Source: an uncultured Prevotellaceae bacterium (GTDB taxonomy: Bacteria > Bacteroidota > Bacteroidia > Bacteroidales > Bacteroidaceae). Taken from it: a DNA stretch of 64,000 nt. Position numbers and translations under genes: made by a program. Location: assembly GCA_946185485.1 (NCBI GenBank), contig CAMHJQ010000006.1, positions 1 to 64,000 on the forward strand, written 5' to 3'. Under the pieces are notes generated by a model. The model was not told where the DNA came from, searched no databases, and saw only the letters and a program-made list of their open reading frames with translations. Position 1 is the first letter of the stretch; every line of letters begins with the position of its first letter. Positions 42,245 to 50,521 of this stretch are shown in pieces.

Positions 42245-42303
42245 TAAAACAATAATGCGACGCTACACATCAAATTACAAAGATAATCAATAAATAACTA
42301 ACA

Positions 42304-44049
42304 TTGTTTCCAATGAAAAAGATTCTGAATTGGATGATAACCGCCATCCTGATAAAACGTATTTTCTCTTGCCTGGTGACCCTGTCCGTGCTGACGGCAT
42401 CGGCACAGGTGAACGACCGTAGTGGCGTGAAGGATGTCAACGGCGTCGTCGACAACACCCCTGACAGTATCGCCAAGGCCATGACGGCACGCCCTGTGCC
42501 GGGGTCGAGCCGCAAGGGCAGCAATCCCGTGTTGTTTTTAATCGGTAATTCCACCATGCGTACCGGCACCCTCGGCAACGGCAACAACGGCCAGTGGGGC
42601 TGGGGCTACTACGCCCACGAGTATTTCGACCCCACCAGGATTACGGTGGAGAACCAGGCGCTGGGCGGCATGAGCAGCCGCACCTTTTATAACAAGCTGT
42701 GGGCGCCCATCCGTGATGCCATCCGTCCGGGCGACTGGGTCATCATCAGCATCGGTCATAACGACAACGGCCCGTACGACGAGGGGCGTGCCCGTGCCAG
42801 CATCCCCGGCGTGGGCGACGACACGCTGCATGTCACCATCAAGGAGACCGGCGAGCAAGAGACGGTCTATACCTACGGCGGATACATGCGAAAGTATATT
42901 AATGATGTTCGCCAGCGGGGCGGCAACCCCATCCTGATGTCGCTGACGCCACGCAATGCCTACGACGAGAAGGGTAGGGTGGTGCGCAAGCCCCACACCC
43001 AGTGGCTCATGCAGGTGGCTGCCGAAGAGGGCGTGCCCTTCGTTGACCTGAACGAGATTTCCGCCCAGAAGCTCGACAGCTACGGGCCGTGGAAGACCGA
43101 CTACCACTTCTTCCTCGACAAGATACATACCAGCCGCTTCGGAGCCATGATGAATGCCCGCTCGGCTGCCGAGGGACTGATGGCCAGCCACAATCCCGCA
43201 CTGAATCCGCTGAAGGCCATGATGCGCAATGTGCAGCTGCCGGTCTATGACCTGACGCGCACGGAAGGCAAGCCCGTGGTGTTCATCACCGGCGACAGCA
43301 CCGTGAAGAACAACGACAAGGACCCCGACGGCATGTGGGGTTGGGGAGCCGTGGCCAACACCGTGTTCGACGAGACGAAGATCGACATCGTCAATGCCGC
43401 TATGGCCGGGCGCAGCTGCCGCTCGTTCCTGAACGAAGGCCGCTGGGAGCGGGTGTATAACTCGCTGAAGCCTGGTGACTTCGTGCTCATCCAGTTTGGA
43501 CATAACGACATCAGTCCCATTGACAAGCCCAAGTACCGAGGGGCTATCGCCACGGCCCGGGACACCTGCCATGTCTATCGCATGGAGGCTGCCAAGGAAG
43601 ACCTGTCGAAGCAGAACGTCATCGACCAGAAACTGAAGAGCAATACCCAGGTGGGCAGCTACGAGGTGGTCTATTCCTTCGGCTGGTATCTGAAGAAGTT
43701 CATCCAGGACGTGCGTGAAAAAGGGGCCACACCCATCCTCCTCTCGCTGACACCTCGCAACGAGTGGTCGAACGGCAAGATAGAGCGCCGCAACGACACC
43801 TACGGCAAGTGGTATCGCGAGGTGGTGGAGGCCACGGGCGTGGAGTTCGTCGACGTGCACAACATCACCGCCGACTTCCTCGACAAGAAGTGCGGCAAGA
43901 AGGAGAAGGCCATGAAGTACTTCAACCACGACCATACCCACACGTCGCTGCTCGGAGCCAAGACCAATGCGCAGAGCGTCGCCAAGGGACTGCGTGCCAA
44001 CGGCAGCGAGCTGGCAAAGTATTTGAAAGGTAAAAAGGTAAAAAAGTAA
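42304..44049 (+). CDS. Double-domain CE12-type rhamnogalacturonan acetylesterase
   Basis: 581 residues with two complete SGNH modules. Module 1 (about 70-300) has S80 in LFLIGNSTMRTG, oxyanion block SIGHND and LDKIHTSRFG with the Asp-His pair. Module 2 (about 320-575) has S332 in ITGDSTVKN, FGHND and the final DHTHTSLLG. The signal peptide is about 1-31 (LTASAQ). Both modules have all catalytic blocks, so both may be active, perhaps on the O-2 and O-3 acetyls of galacturonate. The C-terminus KGKKVKK and the TAA come from the A-rich octamer repeat that also forms the spacer to rhaM, 12 bases away. Divergent from the sus operon. Confidence 0.9.
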   Translation: MFPMKKILNWMITAILIKRIFSCLVTLSVLTASAQVNDRSGVKDVNGVVDNTPDSIAKAMTARPVPGSSRKGSNPVLFLIGNSTMRTGTLGNGNNGQWGWGYYAHEYFDPTRITVENQALGGMSSRTFYNKLWAPIRDAIRPGDWVIISIGHNDNGPYDEGRARASIPGVGDDTLHVTIKETGEQETVYTYGGYMRKYINDVRQRGGNPILMSLTPRNAYDEKGRVVRKPHTQWLMQVAAEEGVPFVDLNEISAQKLDSYGPWKTDYHFFLDKIHTSRFGAMMNARSAAEGLMASHNPALNPLKAMMRNVQLPVYDLTRTEGKPVVFITGDSTVKNNDKDPDGMWGWGAVANTVFDETKIDIVNAAMAGRSCRSFLNEGRWERVYNSLKPGDFVLIQFGHNDISPIDKPKYRGAIATARDTCHVYRMEAAKEDLSKQNVIDQKLKSNTQVGSYEVVYSFGWYLKKFIQDVREKGATPILLSLTPRNEWSNGKIERRNDTYGKWYREVVEATGVEFVDVHNITADFLDKKCGKKEKAMKYFNHDHTHTSLLGAKTNAQSVAKGLRANGSELAKYLKGKKVKK

Positions 44050-44061
44050 AAAGGTAAAAAA
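44025..44061. repeat. A-rich 8-bp array spanning the esterase stop and rhaM leader
   Basis: AAAGGTAAAAAGGTAAAAAA-type units encode the esterase C-terminus KGKKVKK plus stop and reach the rhaM ATG at 44062. Same repeat as 1177-1217 and 35574-35606. Confidence 0.8.
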
Positions 44062-44379
44062 ATGAGGCGATTTGCATTCAAGATGCAGCTGAAGGCCGGC
44101 TGCGAGGAAGAATACCAGCGGCGCCATGCCGCTATATGGCCTGAACTGGTGCAGATGATCAAGGAACAGGGTGTGTCGAACTACAGCATCTTCTGGGACC
44201 ACGACACCAATATCCTCTTCGGCTACCAGGAGTGTGCAGGTGAGGGCAGTTCACAGGATACCGATGAGGTGGACCCCATCACGCAACGCTGGTGGGACAT
44301 GATGGCCGACATCATGGACACCAATCCCGACCACTCGCCCGTGACCGTACCCTTGAAAGAGGTGTTCCATCTGGACTGA
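44062..44379 (+). CDS. rhaM: L-rhamnose mutarotase
   Basis: 105 residues, the usual length. RhaM interconverts the alpha and beta anomers of L-rhamnose in the cytoplasm so that the isomerase receives its preferred form. Family motifs are complete: FAFKMQLKAGCEEEYQRRHAA with the conserved His and IWPEL, GVSNYSIFWDHDTNILFGY, QRWWDMMADIM, NPDHSP and the ending LKEVFHLD. It lies between the esterase and GH2 genes on the plus strand. Its presence supports the reading that this locus frees L-rhamnose. Confidence 0.95.
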   Translation: MRRFAFKMQLKAGCEEEYQRRHAAIWPELVQMIKEQGVSNYSIFWDHDTNILFGYQECAGEGSSQDTDEVDPITQRWWDMMADIMDTNPDHSPVTVPLKEVFHLD

Positions 44380-44407
44380 TATTCGAGAAATGCTGGTTGG
44401 CATAGAT

Positions 44408-44435
44408 CAATTCGTGTAATTCGTGAAATTCGTTG
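44408..44435. repeat. 9-bp tandem repeat (AATTCGTGT) upstream of the GH2 gene
   Basis: Three units AATTCGTGT, AATTCGTGA, AATTCGTTG in the 122-base gap between rhaM and the GH2 ATG. The rest of the gap holds a heptamer array at 44476-44501. Confidence 0.6.
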
Positions 44436-44475
44436 TTTAAAAGAAAAGGTGGGAAACTTCAATTAATCATTCGTC

Positions 44476-44501
44476 GTTCAATGTTCAACGTTCAACGTTT
44501 A
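44476..44501. repeat. 7-bp tandem repeat (GTTCAAC) abutting the GH2 start
   Basis: Units GTTCAAT, GTTCAAC, GTTCAAC, GTTTAAT end at the chosen ATG (44502), so the array forms the translation-initiation region. Confidence 0.65.
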
Positions 44502-47261
44502 ATGTCTAAAAGGTTCCTTGCCTGCCTGCTGATGGTGATGGGGTGTGTCGCCGGACATGCCCAGGCAACGCTCTCGCTGGCGGGTGCCTGGGACTTCTCC
44601 CTCAATGACAGCACCGTTTTCCAGGATTATGTCATACTGCCGGGGTCCATGCTCACCAACGGCAAGGGTGACATCGTCACCACCCGTACCCAGTGGACGG
44701 GCTCGCTCTACGACTCGTCCTACTATTTCAACCCCTACATGGAGCGCTACCGTCAGGAGGGTGCGATGAAGTTCCCGTTCTTCCTGACCCCCGAGCGCCA
44801 TTATGTCGGGGCGGCATGGTATCACCGTGCCGTCTATGTCCCCAGGGAGTGGAACTATAGTGACATCATACTGTTCATCGAACGGCCTCATATCGAGACC
44901 ACCGTCTATGTCAATGGTCACAAGGTGGGGCACGGCATGTCGCTGTCGGTGCCGCACCGCTTCGACGTGTCGCGATACATCCGTTGCGGACAAAAGAACG
45001 ATATCACCATACGCGTCTATAACGGCATCGAAAATGTCTGCGTGGGACAGGACTCCCACAGTGTCACCGACCAGACGCAAGGCAACTGGAACGGCATGGT
45101 GGGCCGCATTGAACTGCAGGCCGGGCCCGTTATCTGGCGTAAGCGGGTGATACCCCATTGGGAAACAAAGAAAGTAGAAGTTATCATCAACGATGACTCC
45201 TATTTTATGCCTTTGCCGCAGGACATGGTGCTCTGGGATGAGTTCCACCCCCAGCTCTATCAGTACACTCTTGATTATGAAGGCATGCCGGTGGATGTGA
45301 CCTTCGGCTTGCGCGACATCCGTGTCGAGGGCAGCCAGCTGCTGCTCAACGGACAGCCGCTCTACCTGCGCGGCACGGTGGAGAACTGCTGCTTCCCCGA
45401 GACGGGCTATCCGCCGACGGATGTCGACGAGTGGATGCGCATTTTTCAGAAATGTAAGGATTACGGTCTCAACCACGTGCGCTTCCATAGCTACTGTCCG
45501 CCCGAGGCGGCCTTCGATGCTGCCGACCGGGTGGGTATCTACCTACAGCCCGAGGGACCGTCGTGGCCCAACCATGGCGTGAAGCTCCGCCGGGGGCAGA
45601 AGATAGACCAGTACCTGATGGACGAGACGAAGCGTATCATCGACGAGTACGGTCATCACCCGTCGTTCCTCATGATGGCGGCAGGCAATGAGCCCGCCGG
45701 CGACTGGGTCAGCTACTGCAACGACTGGGTGCGCGAGATGAAGAAGTACGACCCTACCAAGATTTATGCTGGGGCCAGCGTTGGTGGCGGCTGGGCGTGG
45801 GACAACGGTTCGGAGTATCACGTCAAGGCCGGTGCCCGCGGTCTCGACTGGGACAAGCATGCCCCCAGTTCGGATGACGACTACTACCAGCAGATTCTCT
45901 TCCCCCGCAACTACAAGGATACGCTGCCTAACCACTCGCCCATCGTGGCTCACGAGCAGGGGCAGTGGTGTGCCTTCCCCGACTTTAAGGAGATATCGCA
46001 GTATACCGGTGCCTATAAAGCCCGCAACTTTGAAATCTTCCAGGACCTGTTGCGTGACAACGGCATGGCCTCGCAGGCTGAAAAGTTCCTGATGGCCAGC
46101 GGTCGTCTGCAGACGCTCTGCTACAAATATGAGACGGAGCGTAACCTGCGCACACCCGAATATGCTGGTTTCCAGTATCTGGGTATCAACGACTACAGCG
46201 GTCAGGGTACGGCACTTGTCGGGCCGCTCAACGTCCATTGGCGCGAGAAAGGCTACTGTACGGCTGCCGACTGGCGCCAGTTCTGTAGCATCGTCGTGCC
46301 GTTGGCTAAGTTCCCCAAGTTCATCTACACCAACAACGAGACGCTCCAGGTGCCCGTTGAGGCTTACAATGCCTTTGATACCAATGTGTTGGAAGCTACC
46401 GCTACCTATGTCGTCACCGACGATTCGTTGCGCGTGGTAGCTCAGGGCGACCTCTTTACCGGCTCGCTACCCATCGGCAAGAATATCCCGTTGGGTACCG
46501 TGACGCTGCCGCTGGAATCCGTGCAGTCACCCGCCAAGCTGACGCTGACGGTGCAGTTTACCGACTTCATCAAGAATCACTGGGACTTCTGGGTCTATCC
46601 GCAGGATCATGGGGACGACTCTCCTGATCTGTCGTCGCATGATTTGTTCTACGAATCGGATTCTCTCGACGCCCATGCCCAGGAGGTGCTGCAGAAGGGC
46701 GGTACCGTGCTGCTCTGTGCCGGAGGGAAAATCCGCTACGGTAACGATGTGCGCCATACCTTCCTGCCCGTCTTCTGGAACACGTCGTGGTTTAAGATGC
46801 GCCCGCCGCACACCACCGGTGCCTACATCCAGAACACGCACCCCGTATTCCGCGACTTCCCCACCGACGACTGGCAGAACCTGAACTGGTGGGAGCTGGT
46901 CAACCGCACGCAGGTCATGAACCTCTCTGAGTTTCCGGCTGACTACCAGCCCATCGTGCAACCTATCGACACGTGGCACGTGTCCCGCAAGCTCGGTATG
47001 CTCGTCGAGGCCCGCGTTCTCAACGGTCGTCTGCTGATGACCACCCTGCCTGTCAGCCAGAAGCAGACAGCTGATGGCCAAAAGCACGTTGCCCGCCAGC
47101 TGCGCTACAGCATCCTGCGTTATCTGCAGAGCGAGGACTTCCAGCCAGCCATCACCGTCTCTCCCGATGCCATCCACCACCTCTTCGAGCGTACCGCCCC
47201 GCCGGTCAACATGTTCACCAACGAGTCGCCCGATGAGCTCAAGCCCAAGATAGGCGGCTGA
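44502..47261 (+). CDS. GH2-type glycoside hydrolase
   Basis: About 919 residues from the ATG at 44502, which gives a clean signal peptide (MSKRFLACLLMVMGCVAGHAQ). An open frame continues upstream from a TTG at 44433 but would bury it in repeat-derived sequence. Sugar-binding jelly-roll (about 25-195), a short immunoglobulin-like part, a TIM barrel (about 270-580), and a long C-terminal region with a lipase/amidotransferase-like fold hint (VLLCAGGKIRYG). The acid/base is likely E397 in MMAAGNEPAG and the nucleophile E485 in VAHEQGQW. This large, divergent GH2 type is common in loci for complex pectins. The sugar released cannot be told from sequence. Converges with the next GH2 gene 9 bases away. 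Confidence 0.8.
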   Translation: MSKRFLACLLMVMGCVAGHAQATLSLAGAWDFSLNDSTVFQDYVILPGSMLTNGKGDIVTTRTQWTGSLYDSSYYFNPYMERYRQEGAMKFPFFLTPERHYVGAAWYHRAVYVPREWNYSDIILFIERPHIETTVYVNGHKVGHGMSLSVPHRFDVSRYIRCGQKNDITIRVYNGIENVCVGQDSHSVTDQTQGNWNGMVGRIELQAGPVIWRKRVIPHWETKKVEVIINDDSYFMPLPQDMVLWDEFHPQLYQYTLDYEGMPVDVTFGLRDIRVEGSQLLLNGQPLYLRGTVENCCFPETGYPPTDVDEWMRIFQKCKDYGLNHVRFHSYCPPEAAFDAADRVGIYLQPEGPSWPNHGVKLRRGQKIDQYLMDETKRIIDEYGHHPSFLMMAAGNEPAGDWVSYCNDWVREMKKYDPTKIYAGASVGGGWAWDNGSEYHVKAGARGLDWDKHAPSSDDDYYQQILFPRNYKDTLPNHSPIVAHEQGQWCAFPDFKEISQYTGAYKARNFEIFQDLLRDNGMASQAEKFLMASGRLQTLCYKYETERNLRTPEYAGFQYLGINDYSGQGTALVGPLNVHWREKGYCTAADWRQFCSIVVPLAKFPKFIYTNNETLQVPVEAYNAFDTNVLEATATYVVTDDSLRVVAQGDLFTGSLPIGKNIPLGTVTLPLESVQSPAKLTLTVQFTDFIKNHWDFWVYPQDHGDDSPDLSSHDLFYESDSLDAHAQEVLQKGGTVLLCAGGKIRYGNDVRHTFLPVFWNTSWFKMRPPHTTGAYIQNTHPVFRDFPTDDWQNLNWWELVNRTQVMNLSEFPADYQPIVQPIDTWHVSRKLGMLVEARVLNGRLLMTTLPVSQKQTADGQKHVARQLRYSILRYLQSEDFQPAITVSPDAIHHLFERTAPPVNMFTNESPDELKPKIGG

Positions 47262-47270
47262 AGAGCTGCA

Positions 47271-50200
47271 TTAAGGGTTCGTCTTTTCCAGGAATTCTAT
47301 CTCCACAATGCGGAGTTCGTTCTTGGTGGCATCACCGTTTTTGGCTTTGAAAAGGTCCAGTTCACCGGCGGCAGGCTCTGCCACCTCGACAATGCCGCCG
47401 AAGGCATCCCTGTCCTTGCCGGCACCTTTTAGGCGGATGGTAATCTCTCGGGTACTTATCGGCTGTGTCGGCGTCAGGTGAACATAGCCAAGGCTGCGTT
47501 CCGTGTCGCCGCTCCATATCAGTTTCTTGCCGGCATAGACCTCCAGCGGATAGCTGCGCAGGCGCCAGCCGGTTAGCTTCAGACAGATGTCGCTGACCAC
47601 GGCCTTGCGTGCCAGCTGGTAGGTAATCCATGCCGTCGACAGCTTGCCGTCGTTCTTCCATTCCGACAACTCATTGTCGTCGAAGCTGTTGGCGGCATGT
47701 TGGCTGTCATGTCCCGCCTTGGCACTGGCTATGGGTACCTGACGGGCCTGTTCTGTGAAGGATGGTGACAGCGGTGTCTCGCCACGTTCCAAGCGTCCTT
47801 TCAGCGTCAGCTGCGGCAGATATTCCTCCACTTTTACGTCTTCGCTCTTCACTTCGGCATAGGCTGGCTTTAGTCCTTCGGCATAGGCGGAGACATGGAT
47901 GTTGCCAGCATTCACCGTGGTGCGGACGAGTACCCGGTTGATGCCGCACTCCACGGGCAAAGCCATGGCGCCGACGTAGTTGTCGGAGATGTTCTTCTTG
48001 TTGGCAGCATCCAACAGGCTCTTGTCGCGCTTGGGTTCGTCTATCTGGTAGTCTTTGTTGTTGCGGGTGGCTATGCCGCCAATCCATTTGCCCTCACCCC
48101 AGAGGTTGAACGATACCAGACGGTCGTCCAGGGGGCAGCGCCGTCCCTGCCTATCGACCACCTCCACCTGGAACATCACCATGTCGGCACCGTCGGCCTT
48201 GGTGCCTTCCGGATTCTGGATGGCGGTGAGCTTCAACTGGTAGGGCTCTCCTGCCGTCTCCAGCTTGTAGCGGCTGCCATCACTGCCTACAGCCTCGAGT
48301 ATGCCTGGCTCAAAGGCCACGTTGTCGAACGTGTGGAGGTAGCGGTAGCGCTGCTGACCCTTGCCGAGGCTCTTGCCGTTGAGGAACAGTTCCACCTCCT
48401 CGGCTGTCGATACCACATATACCGGCTTGACAATGGGCTCTGTGCCCTCTGTCTTCTCTGTGCCCTTTGTGCTATTATAATTCCAGTGTCCGACGATGTA
48501 TGTCCGGGGTACCTCCGGCTCCACCCAGCCGTCCCACATCACCTGGTGGACAAAGAAGGCATCCTTGGGGATGCGCATGGCGTCGGTGACGCCGCTCGTG
48601 CGGTAGTTGGACTCGCCGCGGTGGTGGGTGTTGGTGTCGGAGAACACAATCTTCACGCCGCCGCTGCTGACGCGGGTGCCGGTGCCGGGACGCTCCCGCC
48701 AGTAGTCATACCAGCGGCGCACCATCTCGACGGCAAACTCGTCCATGTTGTGGTTGTACTCGGTGGCAGGTTTTCCACGGTAGAGCGGTCCGTCGCCTTC
48801 CTTGTGGTAGGGATAGCTCTGCTCGTCCCAGTATTTGCGCAGTCCCTCGTCGCGGCAGTATTCCATAGCCCACATGGGGTGCTTCTTCGACTTGTTGATG
48901 TATAGCATCTCACCGCCGTACTCCGCCTCGTCGATGTCGAGCATCTCGCGGCTGCCGATGGCTCGCCCACCAAAGGGGTCGTACTCGTCGCGTATCTTCT
49001 TCATCTCCACCATGTGCTCCCGCGAGATGCTCTCGTTGCCGCATTCGTAGAAAAGAATGGAGGGATTGTTGCGATTGTAGATGATGGCGTCGCGCATCAG
49101 TTCCGTGCGCTGCTGCCAGCGGGGACCTTCCACGTCTTTCTCGGCGTCACCGGCAGGCATGGCTTGGATGAGGCCCACACGGTCGCACGACTCGATGTCT
49201 TGCTTCCACGGCGTCACGTGCATCCAGCGCACTAAGTTGCCGTTCGACTTCACCATCAGGTCGTTGCTGTAGTCGCTGAGCCAGGCAGGTACGCTGATGC
49301 CTACGCCCGGCCACTCGTTGGACGTGCGCTGGGCATAGCCGTGCATCATCAGCACACGGTCATTGAGCCATATCTTGCCTTCGCCGAAGCGCGTCTTGCG
49401 GAATCCCGTACGGGTTATTACGCGGTCGGACCCACCCCCTTGCCCCTCCCTGTGAGGGATGGGAGTAGTTACATCTGGCAACAGGCTTGTTTCCACGGTA
49501 TAAAGGTAGCCATAGCCCCACGACCAGAAGTGCAACCCACTGACCTCCTGCTGGATATGAACGGTGCGCGTCTCGCCGGCCTGCATCGTGACGGGGACGC
49601 CGCTAAAGCGTGCCACCTCCTTGCCGTCGGCATCCAGCACCTTGGCCTGAAACGTCAGGGTGCGCGGCTTGGTGTCCTCGTTCTTCACCTGGCTCTCGGC
49701 ATGGATGACAGCCTTGCGGGCGGGGATGTCGAAGTCGGTAGCATAGATGTAGGTGCCCGTCGTACCCAAGTCGGAATAGAGTGGGAGGGTCTGGTAGAGT
49801 TTGTCCGTCACGTGCAGATAGACGTTCTTAGGGATGCCGCCGTAGTTGGCATTGAAGTTGCGGTCGTTCCACTGGTAGCGGCTGTCGTGTTTGCGCGAAC
49901 GGTACTGCCAGCTGTTGTCACAGCGTACAGCGAGCACGTTGGCGCCTTCTTTTATATAAGGCGTCAGGTCGAAGCCGCAGGCCATCACACCGTTCTCGCT
50001 CATGCCCAGCCGGTGGCCGTTCAGGTAGAAGTCGGCACCCTGACGCACACCCTCGAATTCAACGAATACCTTCTTGTCTGCCATGTCCTTCAGGGTGAAG
50101 TGCTTGCGATACCAGCAGATGGTGTCCGTCAGGTCCACGATGTCCTTTCTGAAAGCCTCGCTGCCGTTGAAGGCATAAGGTAGAGTTACCGACTGCCAGG

Positions 50201-50351
50201 ACGTGTCGTCAAATGTCGGCTGTGAAGCCTCCGGGAAATCACCAACGGCCAGTTGCCAGCCGCTGTTAAAGTTCTGTTTACTGCGTTCCGCTGCACCTGC
50301 CGTCAGCCACACCGTCAGCAGCATGCCCATCAAAAATCTTAGCTTGTTCAT
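47271..50351 (-). CDS. GH2 beta-galactosidase-like enzyme with repeat-derived insertions
   Basis: 1026 residues. Signal peptide about 1-20 (LLTVWLTAGAA). GH2 jelly-roll, immunoglobulin-like domain, barrel with likely acid/base E440 (FYECGNES) and nucleophile E497 (MWAMEYCRDEG), a DUF4982-like part, and a C-terminal F5/8 C-like domain (FDDNELSEWKNDGKLSTAWI ... LRLKGAGKDRDAFGG). Two segments look inserted: TTPIPHREGQGGGSD (from the 35-bp C/G repeat at 49429-49463) in the immunoglobulin-like domain, and TKGTEKTEGTEP (9-bp repeat at 48437-48473) before the C-terminal part. Both keep the frame. It has its own promoter, diverging from the GH28 gene, and probably trims galactan side chains. Confidence 0.88.
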   Translation of the reverse strand: MNKLRFLMGMLLTVWLTAGAAERSKQNFNSGWQLAVGDFPEASQPTFDDTSWQSVTLPYAFNGSEAFRKDIVDLTDTICWYRKHFTLKDMADKKVFVEFEGVRQGADFYLNGHRLGMSENGVMACGFDLTPYIKEGANVLAVRCDNSWQYRSRKHDSRYQWNDRNFNANYGGIPKNVYLHVTDKLYQTLPLYSDLGTTGTYIYATDFDIPARKAVIHAESQVKNEDTKPRTLTFQAKVLDADGKEVARFSGVPVTMQAGETRTVHIQQEVSGLHFWSWGYGYLYTVETSLLPDVTTPIPHREGQGGGSDRVITRTGFRKTRFGEGKIWLNDRVLMMHGYAQRTSNEWPGVGISVPAWLSDYSNDLMVKSNGNLVRWMHVTPWKQDIESCDRVGLIQAMPAGDAEKDVEGPRWQQRTELMRDAIIYNRNNPSILFYECGNESISREHMVEMKKIRDEYDPFGGRAIGSREMLDIDEAEYGGEMLYINKSKKHPMWAMEYCRDEGLRKYWDEQSYPYHKEGDGPLYRGKPATEYNHNMDEFAVEMVRRWYDYWRERPGTGTRVSSGGVKIVFSDTNTHHRGESNYRTSGVTDAMRIPKDAFFVHQVMWDGWVEPEVPRTYIVGHWNYNSTKGTEKTEGTEPIVKPVYVVSTAEEVELFLNGKSLGKGQQRYRYLHTFDNVAFEPGILEAVGSDGSRYKLETAGEPYQLKLTAIQNPEGTKADGADMVMFQVEVVDRQGRRCPLDDRLVSFNLWGEGKWIGGIATRNNKDYQIDEPKRDKSLLDAANKKNISDNYVGAMALPVECGINRVLVRTTVNAGNIHVSAYAEGLKPAYAEVKSEDVKVEEYLPQLTLKGRLERGETPLSPSFTEQARQVPIASAKAGHDSQHAANSFDDNELSEWKNDGKLSTAWITYQLARKAVVSDICLKLTGWRLRSYPLEVYAGKKLIWSGDTERSLGYVHLTPTQPISTREITIRLKGAGKDRDAFGGIVEVAEPAAGELDLFKAKNGDATKNELRIVEIEFLEKTNP
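48437..48473. repeat. 9-bp tandem repeat (GGCACAGAG on the coding strand) inside the GH2 gene
   Basis: Four units encode TKGTEKTEGTEP. Same repeat as 19851-19895 in the PL11 gene but in inverse orientation. Confidence 0.8.
49429..49463. repeat. 35-bp C/G repeat inserted in frame inside the GH2 gene
   Basis: GACCCACCCCC ... CCCCTCCCTGTGAGGGATGG matches the ends of the DUF559 cassette (54818-54851 and 55281-55315). Translated on the coding strand it gives PHREGQGGGSD, almost the same peptide as PTREGQGGGS at the N-terminus of the MFS transporter. Confidence 0.85.
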
Positions 50352-50386
50352 GTAGATAGTTTTGTTATGATTTGTTTTCTTGGGCG

Positions 50387-50394
50387 CAAAGGTA
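50387..50394 (-). promoter_or_regulatory. -7 element (TACCTTTG) of the GH2 gene 47271-50351
   Basis: TACCTTTG on the minus strand about 36 bases before the ATG. The -33 region is poor. It lies back to back with the GH28 promoter. Confidence 0.5.
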
Positions 50395-50434
50395 CGAAAT
50401 TTGCCGCAATGAATTGTAAATAATTACAAATTTA

Positions 50435-50466
50435 TTTGGCCTTTCCTGTAAATTGTGCTATCTTTG
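50435..50466 (+). promoter_or_regulatory. Promoter of the GH28-rhaB-isomerase unit
   Basis: TTTG (50435-50438), 20 bases, TATCTTTG (50459-50466). The leader is about 50 bases to the ATG at 50522. Confidence 0.65.
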
Positions 50467-50521
50467 CACAATGAACCGACTTGAAGGCGGTGAAAGAAAC
50501 TACTAAAACAAAGGTAAATAA

